From Arsenophonus sp048493715 (GTDB taxonomy: Bacteria; Pseudomonadota; Gammaproteobacteria; Enterobacterales; Enterobacteriaceae), in the NCBI GenBank assembly GCA_048493715.1, contig JBGDCZ010000005.1, positions 19,991 to 83,990 of the forward strand: DNA of 64,000 nucleotides, in the 5' to 3' direction. Position 1 is the first letter of the stretch; the number at the start of each line of letters is the position of its first letter. Under the pieces are notes generated by a model that saw nothing but the letters and a program-made list of their open reading frames with translations, had not been told where the DNA came from and ran no database searches. A program made the position numbers and the translations under genes. Positions 39,120-46,190 of this stretch are shown here, one piece after another.

Positions 39120-40334
39120 TTATCCAACTTGCGGTAAGATACCAATCACAATGGCAATCTGAATTAAGATCACGGCAAAACCACAAATTAGTACGATAAG
39201 TAATGCCAGTGTGCCACCTTTAACGCGGTAATAATGTGTTTTATGCGCTTCCAGCTTTCTGACCCGCATGACCATTAAAGCGGGTAGAATGAGGGCTAAA
39301 ATAGATAAAGCGACTGCGGCATAGGTTAAGGCTTGCACAAAACTACTGAGGAAAAGTGCACAGATAAGCGGCGGTAGGAAGGTTAATAAACCACTTTGTA
39401 GGCGACCAAATGCACTATTTTTACGCTTAAACATATCGGCCAAATAGTCAAATAAACCTAGGGTAACACCCAAAAAAGAGGTTGCTAGTGCTAGATCCAT
39501 AAATAGGTTAACGGCAATATTAACTTGTGAAGTTGCCACGATATTATTAATGGTGGTCAGTAATCCATTTAAACCAGATTGGTTGGCTAATATACCGATA
39601 AAGGTATTTTGTGGAATAGCACCTAATGTGGCTATTTGCCATAAAATATAAGCAAATAATGGCAGCGCACTACCAATAATAAAAATTTTCCGTAATTTTT
39701 CGATATTACCATCCATATAACTTACCAGACTGGGGATACTACCGTGAAATCCAAATGATGTGAAAATGACTGGAATAGCCGATAACACTAACCCTTTTTC
39801 AACCGGCATGGCGGTAAGATTGCTATTTTCGACGTGAGGCATCATAACCGCTAGCATAATAATCAGAAAAACAATTTTTGCGATAAACAGAATACGATTT
39901 ATCAAGTCGACTGAATGAGTCCCAATACCGACAATAGTACCGCCAATAATGGTAAATAAAATAATTGCAGAATCGATACTAATATTTATTCCTAACCAGG
40001 ATGAAAGGCTATTGGCGATTAAAATGCCAGCTCCACCAATATATGCAGTTGCTAACGCATACATCAGTAGTAGCATGCTTAAACTGGTTATCACTTTTCC
40101 TGGTATGCCAAGATACAGTTTAGCAATAGAGCCTAAACCTAAATGTGGTGGATTATATCGGTATACTTCGACTAATAATAGCGCGGTATAACTCATTAAA
40201 GCCCATAGCCCAATTAACATAAGCACCATCATCGGAAAACCAACTCCCGATGCAGCAAGTGGCATTGCTAACATACCTGCACCAATTGTGGTACCAGCAA
40301 CAATTAAAATACTACCCAGTGTGAGATTTTTCAC
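39120..40334 (-). CDS. tyrP: Tyrosine-specific transporter TyrP
   Basis: TyrP is an inner-membrane proton symporter for tyrosine in the hydroxy/aromatic amino acid permease family. The 404 residues (403 in E. coli) contain about eleven membrane helices. The N-terminal signature GSILIVAGTTIGAGMLAMPL is nearly identical to TyrP and Mtr. SAIPVIFTSFGFHGSIPSLV and ATSFLGVTLGLFDYLADMF are strongly TyrP-like, and the end ILPQVG matches TyrP rather than Mtr or TnaB. Two TyrR-box-like sites lie 64-104 bases upstream. The frame is intact. Uptake of tyrosine fits a host-dependent lifestyle (inference). Confidence 0.92.
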   Translation of the reverse strand: MKNLTLGSILIVAGTTIGAGMLAMPLAASGVGFPMMVLMLIGLWALMSYTALLLVEVYRYNPPHLGLGSIAKLYLGIPGKVITSLSMLLLMYALATAYIGGAGILIANSLSSWLGINISIDSAIILFTIIGGTIVGIGTHSVDLINRILFIAKIVFLIIMLAVMMPHVENSNLTAMPVEKGLVLSAIPVIFTSFGFHGSIPSLVSYMDGNIEKLRKIFIIGSALPLFAYILWQIATLGAIPQNTFIGILANQSGLNGLLTTINNIVATSQVNIAVNLFMDLALATSFLGVTLGLFDYLADMFKRKNSAFGRLQSGLLTFLPPLICALFLSSFVQALTYAAVALSILALILPALMVMRVRKLEAHKTHYYRVKGGTLALLIVLICGFAVILIQIAIVIGILPQVG

Positions 40335-40397
40335 AAGTGATTCTGAGCCTTATCGCTACATTTATTATGTTGGCAGAGTAAATGATTGTCTTTTGTG

Positions 40398-40438
40398 TGT
40401 CAAATTAATATTCCATTTTCTGGAATTTTATATTTACA
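40398..40438 (-). promoter_or_regulatory. Paired TyrR boxes upstream of tyrP
   Basis: On the minus strand, TGTAAATATAAAATTCCA (40438-40421) has a perfect left TyrR half-site. TGGAATATTAATTTGACA (40415-40398) has a near-perfect right half (TTGACA for TTTACA). The two 18-base boxes are separated by five bases, centre to centre 23, the arrangement I recall for the strong and weak boxes of E. coli tyrP. TTGACA could also be a -35 element with TACTCT 17 bases downstream. The boxes are imperfect, so binding is inferred. Confidence 0.6.
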
Positions 40439-40544
40439 TTTCCAGATTGAGCAGTAGTGAATGGGACATTGATCATGCATAATATAAAATTCGATTAGAT
40501 AGTGATAGTTAAGATAATTTTATGCTAATAATTAGGACCAAGTT

Positions 40545-41184
40545 ATGAAAGAAAATATTTACGATCAGGATGATTTTTTAACTGCATATAGCCAGTTTCC
40601 GCGTTCTGTTGATGGCTTGAATGCCGCCGGTGAATGGCCAACATTGCAAAATTTATTACCTAATTTTCAAGCTAAATCAGTGCTGGATTTAGGTTGTGGT
40701 TATGGTTGGCATTGCTTATATGCAGCAGATCATGGCACGAGAAAAGTGATTGGTACAGATATTTCTCAGAAAATGTTAATGGTGGCCAGAGAAAAAAATC
40801 GTTTCCGTGAGATCATTGGATATCGACAACAAGCAATAGAGGATATCCAGTTTGCCAGTATTAGTTTTGATGTGGTGGTAAGTTCGTTGGTGCTACACTA
40901 TGTGGCAGATTTTGCGCAAATATGTCAGAAAATTTACACTTGTTTAACAGAAAAGGGCGAATTTATTTTTCTATTGAACACGCCAAGCGGAATTTCTGGG
41001 TCATAAAGTGACCGAGTATCATAAAACGTTAACAACTTATCTAACCAGTTTATTAATCGCTGGATTTTCTATTGCACAACTGGTTGAACCGCAACCAGCT
41101 GATCATCTATTAGATAAAATTGCTGGCATGAGAGATGAGTTACGGCACCCTATGATGTTGCTGGTGGTTGCTAAAAAAGCGTAA
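40545..41184 (+). pseudogene. Class I SAM-dependent methyltransferase, frameshifted with internal deletion
   Basis: The first 140 or so codons are well preserved: MKENIYDQDDFLTAYSQFPR, then the SAM motif I VLDLGCGYGWHCLYAADHG, the acidic motif II VIGTDIS and the catalytic-fold block FDVVVSSLVLHYVADF. Near 40970 the frame shifts at GEFIF. The expected FSIEHP block is cut to SIEHA, and the next family segment, EFLGHKVTEYHKTLTTYLTS, follows at once, so about 50 codons are missing. The end LVEPQPADHLLDKIAGMRDE and LRHPMMLLVVAKKA is intact to the stop. Substrate unknown. The lesions should abolish the enzyme because the protein's middle is gone. Confidence 0.85.
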
Positions 41185-41214
41185 TAGTCATACTGTTAGC
41201 GCCAGATGAGGTTA

Positions 41215-41484
41215 TTACTTAATATCAATATCAATGTCGGTAAGTGGCTGGCAACTGCAGGGTAATATCTCATCTTTATTAATGCATGCGATCGGATTAT
41301 TATGATAAGCCACTTTCCCTTTTCGTAAACGAACCCGGCAGACACCACAAAAGCCAGCCCGACAGTGAAATTCAATTTGCATTTTACTCTGTTTAAGGAC
41401 ATCAAGTAGGCTGGTATGTTGTTCGGAATGAAAAAGGACTTGTATATCCTGCGCGTGGTACAGGGTAATTTTATAGCTAGCCAT
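41215..41484 (-). CDS. yfaE: 2Fe-2S ferredoxin YfaE
   Basis: YfaE is a small plant-type ferredoxin that supplies electrons for maintaining or regenerating the diferric-tyrosyl radical cofactor of NrdB. The 89-residue product (84 in E. coli) has the four cluster cysteines: three in FHCRAGFCGVCRVRL and the fourth in LPCSC. It lies five bases downstream of nrdB on the same strand, completing the nrdA-nrdB-yfaE operon. The frame is intact, consistent with a retained aerobic class Ia ribonucleotide reductase. Confidence 0.93.
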   Translation of the reverse strand: MASYKITLYHAQDIQVLFHSEQHTSLLDVLKQSKMQIEFHCRAGFCGVCRVRLRKGKVAYHNNPIACINKDEILPCSCQPLTDIDIDIK

Positions 41485-41489
41485 AATGG

Positions 41490-42626
41490 TTATAACTCAA
41501 AATTACGCAGTTCATCAGTATCAACTTGGGCATCGATTTGTCCTACTAGATAGGAACTCACTTCGACTTCTTGTGGTGCTACCTGAACATTATCAGAAAC
41601 TAACCAGGCATTGATCCATGGAATCGGATTAGAGCGTGTTTCAAAGGGTAATTTTAATCCGACCGCTTGCATACGAATATTGGTAATGTATTCGATATAT
41701 TGACATAAAATATCTTTATTCAGACCGATCATTGAACCACCAGAGAAGAGATACTCAGCCCACTCTTTTTCCTGTTCGGCGGCTTGAACAAATAATTTGT
41801 AACATGCTCCTTCACACTCTTTGGCAACTGTGGCCATTTCCGGATCATCTTGACTGGAGCGCATTAAGTTTAACATATGTTGGGTGCCCGTGAGATGAAG
41901 CGCTTCATCCCGGGCAATTAACTTGATAATTTTAGCGTTTCCTTCCATCAATTCACGTTCAGCAAAGGCAAATGAGCAAGCGAAGCTTACATAAAAACGA
42001 ATTGCTTCTAATGCATTAACGCTCATCAAACATAAATAAAGTTGTTTTTTTAATTCGTGTAAAGAAATAATTACATTTTTCCCTTTAATAGTATGATTAC
42101 CTTCACCTAACATATGGTAATAACTGGTCATCTCTATTAAATCATCATAATAAGCGGAGATATCTTTTGCTCGCTTTAAAATTTCGTCATTAGTCACGAT
42201 ATCGTCAAAAATAATGGATGGGTCATTGACAATATTGCGAATAATGTGAGTGTAAGAGCGTGAATGGATCGTTTCTGAAAATGACCAGGTTTCTACCCAG
42301 GTTTCAAGCTCAGGAAGTGATATAAGTGGCAGCAATGCGACGTTTGGGCTTCGTCCTTGAATGGAATCTAATAGAGTTTGATATTTTAAGTTACTGATAA
42401 AAATGTGTTTTTCATGTTCTGGCAGCGATTGGTAATCAATTCGATCACGAGAAACATCAATTTCTTCTGGTCGCCAGAAAAAAGAGAGTTGTTTTTCAAT
42501 CAGCTGCTCAAAAATAGGATATTTTTGCTGATCATAACGTGCAACATTGACAGGCTGACCGAAGAACATGGGTTCTTGCAATTGATCGTTTTTGGTTTGC
42601 GAAAAAGTTGTATATTGGTATTCCAT
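41490..42626 (-). CDS. nrdB: Ribonucleotide reductase class Ia beta subunit NrdB
   Basis: NrdB holds the di-iron centre and tyrosyl radical that starts each ribonucleotide reduction in NrdA. It has 378 residues (376 in E. coli). Iron ligands and the radical tyrosine are visible: SETIHSRSYTHIIRNIVN contains the Glu, His and Tyr122 equivalent, and ARDEALHLTGTQHMLNL contains further ligands. The C-terminal tail QVDTDELRNFEL matches the segment that docks into NrdA. It starts 11 bases after the nrdA stop. Complete frame. Confidence 0.97.
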   Translation of the reverse strand: MEYQYTTFSQTKNDQLQEPMFFGQPVNVARYDQQKYPIFEQLIEKQLSFFWRPEEIDVSRDRIDYQSLPEHEKHIFISNLKYQTLLDSIQGRSPNVALLPLISLPELETWVETWSFSETIHSRSYTHIIRNIVNDPSIIFDDIVTNDEILKRAKDISAYYDDLIEMTSYYHMLGEGNHTIKGKNVIISLHELKKQLYLCLMSVNALEAIRFYVSFACSFAFAERELMEGNAKIIKLIARDEALHLTGTQHMLNLMRSSQDDPEMATVAKECEGACYKLFVQAAEQEKEWAEYLFSGGSMIGLNKDILCQYIEYITNIRMQAVGLKLPFETRSNPIPWINAWLVSDNVQVAPQEVEVSSYLVGQIDAQVDTDELRNFEL

Positions 42627-42637
42627 ACGTCCTCACG

Positions 42638-44926
42638 TTAAATCTTACAAGCGCCGCCATCACAATTGTCAGCAGATTCAGTAACCTCTTCAAGATCGGT
42701 TTGGGTGTCTTCAGCACCATCACGGGTATTATGGTAATAAAGGGTTTTTACCCCATATTTGTAAGCGAGTAATAAATCTTTCAGTAACTGGTTCATTGGA
42801 ACTTTGTTATTTGGGAAACGAGTTGGATCATAATTAGTGTTAGCAGAAATAGATTGATCAATAAATTTTTGCATAATACCAACTAGTTGCAAATAACCGT
42901 CATTATTGGGCATTTTCCATAATAATTCATAATCATTTTTCAAGCGTTCGTATTCAGGAACCACTTGGCGTAGAATACCATCTTTTGATGCTTTAATGCT
43001 AATATAACCGCGTGGTGGTTCAATGCCATTGGTGGCATTGGAGATTTGCGAAGAAGTTTCTGATGGCATCAAGGCGGAAAGCGTTGAATTACGCAAGCCA
43101 TATAGCTTGATATTTTTGCGCAAAGTTTGCCAATCATAATGTAGTGGTTCAGATGTTAATGCATCTAATGACTTTTTATAACTATCTATAGGTAAAATGC
43201 CTTTTGCATAATTGGTCTCAGTAAACCACGGGCAAGCACCTTGCTCTTTTGCCAGCTCATTGGATGCTTTTAATAGGTAATATTGAATTGCTTCAAAGGC
43301 TTTGTGAGTCAGATTATTAGCACTGCCATCGGAATAGCACACCCCATGTTTAGCTAAATAGTAAGCATAATTAATGACACCAATGCCTAAAGTACGGCGA
43401 CCCATCGAACCTTTTTGCGCAGCAATAATAGGATAGTTTTGATAATCAAGTAGTGAATCTAATGCCCGAACTGCCAATACTGCTAATTCCTCCAATTCAT
43501 CTAATGATGTAATGGCACCTAGGTTAAAGGCGGAAAGGGTACAAAGTGCAATTTCACCATTTTCATCCTTAATATCATTCAGTGGCCGGGTTGGTAAGGC
43601 GATTTCCAGACAGAGATTTGATTGACGAATTGGTGCAACTTTAGGATCAAATGGGCTATGGGTATTACAGTGATCGACATTTTGGATATAAATACGACCC
43701 GTTGACGCACGTTCTTGCATCATAAGTGAAAATAGATTGATAGCTTTAACCCGTTTCTGGCGTATTGTTGAGTCTTGCTCATATTTTAAATATAAACGTT
43801 CAAATTCGCTTTGATCAGCGAAAAATGCTGCATATAAACCGGGAACATCAGAAGGACTAAAGAGTGTAATTTCTTCCCCTTTAATCAGGCGTTCATACAT
43901 TAGTTTGTTAATTTGTACGCCATAGTCCAGGTGGCGAACGCGATTACCTTCAACGCCACGGTTATTTTTCAGTACCAGCAGGCTTTCAACCTCTAAATGC
44001 CAGAGTGGATAAAACAGGGTTGCCGCGCCACCACGCACACCACCTTGAGAACATGATTTTACCGCAGTTTGGAAATGCTTATAGAAAGGTATACAGCCGG
44101 TATGAAATGCTTCACCACCACGAATAGGGCTACCCAGTGCACGAATATGGCCGGCATTAATACCAATACCGGCACGTTGAGAAACATATTTAACAATCGC
44201 GCTGGAGGTGGCATTAATGGAATCAAGACTATCGCCACATTCGATTAGTACACAAGAACTAAATTGGCGAGTAGGGGTACGTACACCAGCCATAATAGGA
44301 GTTGGTAGTGAAATTTTAAAAGTTGAAATAGCATCATAAAAGCGATGAATATAATTTAACCGTGTCTCTTTTGGATAACGGGAAAAAAGACAAGCTGCCA
44401 CAAGAACATAGAGAAATTGGGCACTTTCGTAAATTTCACCGGTTACTCGGTTTTGTACCAAGTACTTGCCTTCTAATTGTTTGACTGCGGCATAGGAAAA
44501 ATTCATATCACGCCAGTGATCGAGAAAACTATCCATCTGTTTGAATTCTTCCGCTGAATAATCTGTTAACAGATGTTTATCATATTTACCTATTTTAACC
44601 ATATGCTTAACATGCTGGTATAATGCCGGGGGTTCAAAATGGCCGTAAGCTTTTTTACGTAAATGGAAAATGGCCAATCGAGCTGCAAGATATTGGTAAT
44701 CAGGTGTATCGGCAGAAATGAGATCCGCCGCCGCTTTGATAATGGTTTCGTGAATATCGGAAGTTTTAATGCCGTCATAAAACTGGATCTGAGAACGTAG
44801 CTCCACTTGCGAAACGGATACATCTTTCAGGCCTTCAGCTGCCCAGGTAATGACTTTGTGAATTTTATCCAGATCAATGTGTTCTTTATGTCCATCACGT
44901 TTAGTGACTAACAGACTTTGGTTCAT
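42638..44926 (-). CDS. nrdA: Ribonucleotide reductase class Ia alpha subunit NrdA
   Basis: NrdA reduces ribonucleoside diphosphates to deoxyribonucleotides. I start it at ATG 44926 (MNQSLLVTKRDG, matching the family), nine bases after AGGTG; a GTG four codons upstream is less likely. The product is then 762 residues (761 in E. coli). The N-terminal ATP-cone is followed by the active-site cysteines in RQFSSCVLIECGDSL, SNLCLEIALPT and ALCTLSAFNLGA. The C-terminus ends CDGGACKI with the redox-shuttle cysteine pair. It heads the nrdA-nrdB-yfaE operon, with a strong NrdR box about 140 bases upstream. No damage is seen. Confidence 0.97.
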   Translation of the reverse strand: MNQSLLVTKRDGHKEHIDLDKIHKVITWAAEGLKDVSVSQVELRSQIQFYDGIKTSDIHETIIKAAADLISADTPDYQYLAARLAIFHLRKKAYGHFEPPALYQHVKHMVKIGKYDKHLLTDYSAEEFKQMDSFLDHWRDMNFSYAAVKQLEGKYLVQNRVTGEIYESAQFLYVLVAACLFSRYPKETRLNYIHRFYDAISTFKISLPTPIMAGVRTPTRQFSSCVLIECGDSLDSINATSSAIVKYVSQRAGIGINAGHIRALGSPIRGGEAFHTGCIPFYKHFQTAVKSCSQGGVRGGAATLFYPLWHLEVESLLVLKNNRGVEGNRVRHLDYGVQINKLMYERLIKGEEITLFSPSDVPGLYAAFFADQSEFERLYLKYEQDSTIRQKRVKAINLFSLMMQERASTGRIYIQNVDHCNTHSPFDPKVAPIRQSNLCLEIALPTRPLNDIKDENGEIALCTLSAFNLGAITSLDELEELAVLAVRALDSLLDYQNYPIIAAQKGSMGRRTLGIGVINYAYYLAKHGVCYSDGSANNLTHKAFEAIQYYLLKASNELAKEQGACPWFTETNYAKGILPIDSYKKSLDALTSEPLHYDWQTLRKNIKLYGLRNSTLSALMPSETSSQISNATNGIEPPRGYISIKASKDGILRQVVPEYERLKNDYELLWKMPNNDGYLQLVGIMQKFIDQSISANTNYDPTRFPNNKVPMNQLLKDLLLAYKYGVKTLYYHNTRDGAEDTQTDLEEVTESADNCDGGACKI

Positions 44927-45067
44927 GAGTAGATACACCTAAAGTTAGCTGTCTATATATTTACTGATCACTACACCCAACGGTTAATAAAAAATACAAA
45001 CGGTGTGCTGTTAATAATATCTTATGCTTATATTGTTTGTATTTTGATTTAAAAGGGAAAGTAGTAA

Positions 45068-45083
45068 ACACAATATATAGTGT
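45068..45083. promoter_or_regulatory. NrdR box upstream of nrdA
   Basis: ACACAATATATAGTGT matches the NrdR consensus ACACWATATWTWGTGT at practically every position and is extended by AA and TT on either side. NrdR is the ATP-cone repressor of ribonucleotide reductase operons. NrdR normally needs two boxes. I see only a weak second candidate around 45023-45038 (half-site CAATATA on the minus strand), at a spacing that is not ideal. The box lies about 142 bases from the nrdA start. Confidence 0.75.
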
Positions 45084-45296
45084 TTGGTTGCTTTTATACT
45101 AGCAAGATAATGGTACTTGCTACTTTTATCAAGTCTACAAAAAATGGGGTTTTTAGTGATTATCAAGTGCTAAATTTTGTTAATTAGCCGATAACCCTGT
45201 GTGATAATAGGAGAATATTATAATTTATGTTACCGGTAATGGCGAAAATAAATTTAGCAACCAGATAGTGATTGCTGTTTTCTTCAACAAAATTTG

Positions 45297-46025
45297 TTAA
45301 TTATTTGTATTGGTTAAATGTAACATATAATTAACATCGACATTGGGTCCTAACCAAAATTTATCGCTAATAGGATTATAGTGTAATCCAATAATATGTT
45401 GTTCCTGTAGAGAAGTTTTATCTATCCAACTAAGTAACTCAGAAGGTCGAATAAATTTTTTTGCATCATGTGTGCCTTTGGGAACCATTTTTAAAATATG
45501 CTCAGCAGCAATAATTGCAAGTAACCAAGCTTTTTTATTACGATTAATGGTGGAAAAAAATACATGACCACCCGGTTTGACTAATTTAGCACAAGATTGA
45601 ACTACTGACTCAGGGTCGGGAACATGTTCTAGCATCTCCATACAAGTGACGATATCGTAGCTTTGGCCAAATTTTTCTGCATGGCTTTCCACGGTTTCTT
45701 GCATATAATTGATTTGCAAGTTTCTTTCTAATGCATGGAGCCGAGCGATTGCAAGCGGTTCGGCTGCCATATCGATTCCTGTGACTAGGGCGCCTTCTCT
45801 GGCCATGCTTTCTGATAAAATCCCGCCACCACAGCCGATATCGAGTACTTTTTTACCAAATAGGCCATTGGTATGTTGCAGGATATAGTCTAAGCGTAAT
45901 GGATTAATCCGATGAAGTGGTTGGAATTCACTCGCTTGATCCCACCAACGAGCCGCAACAGAGCTAAATTTGTCGATTTCATGTGGATCAACATTTGCCT
46001 GGCTGGGCGAATTCTTGTTATTCAT
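45297..46025 (-). CDS. ubiG: Ubiquinone O-methyltransferase UbiG
   Basis: UbiG performs both O-methylations in ubiquinone synthesis. The 242-residue product matches the 240 of E. coli. It carries the N-terminal segment NVDPHEIDKFSSVAARWWDQ, the SAM motif VLDIGCGGGILSESMAREGA with following VTGIDMAAEPLAIAR, and TCMEMLEHVPDPESVV. It is divergent from gyrA across 165 bases, the conserved arrangement. About 360 bases separate its 3' end from the nrdA start region. Intact, in keeping with ubiX and complex I. Confidence 0.95.
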   Translation of the reverse strand: MNNKNSPSQANVDPHEIDKFSSVAARWWDQASEFQPLHRINPLRLDYILQHTNGLFGKKVLDIGCGGGILSESMAREGALVTGIDMAAEPLAIARLHALERNLQINYMQETVESHAEKFGQSYDIVTCMEMLEHVPDPESVVQSCAKLVKPGGHVFFSTINRNKKAWLLAIIAAEHILKMVPKGTHDAKKFIRPSELLSWIDKTSLQEQHIIGLHYNPISDKFWLGPNVDVNYMLHLTNTNN

Positions 46026-46062
46026 CAGAAAATTTACTCCTTAATTTTTTATTAACATAGAC

Positions 46063-46089
46063 TGTATAATGGCATTAGGTCATTATACA
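46063..46089. promoter_or_regulatory. Perfect 9-bp inverted repeat in the ubiG-gyrA divergent promoter region
   Basis: TGTATAATG and CATTATACA form a perfect inverted repeat around a nine-base loop. Each arm contains TATAAT, one on each strand, so the repeat could mark back-to-back -10 elements for ubiG and gyrA or an operator. I see no good -35 for either, and no known regulator matches. Confidence 0.4.
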
Positions 46090-46139
46090 TGTTTAATTGA
46101 TGGTTATGTGTTTCCCATTTTTATAAAGTGGCGATTTTG

Positions 46140-46148
46140 TGGTATAGT
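46140..46148 (+). promoter_or_regulatory. Candidate extended -10 promoter for gyrA
   Basis: TGGTATAGT fits the extended -10 pattern TG-N-TATAAT with one mismatch and lies about 43 bases before the gyrA ATG. The -35 region 16-17 bases upstream is weak (TTATAA), as is common for extended -10 promoters. E. coli gyrA is supercoiling-sensitive through its -10 region; I infer rather than see that here. Confidence 0.45.
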
Positions 46149-46190
46149 TTTACTCCTTAATGAATAAGGAGTATGAGGGATAGTGGCTCC

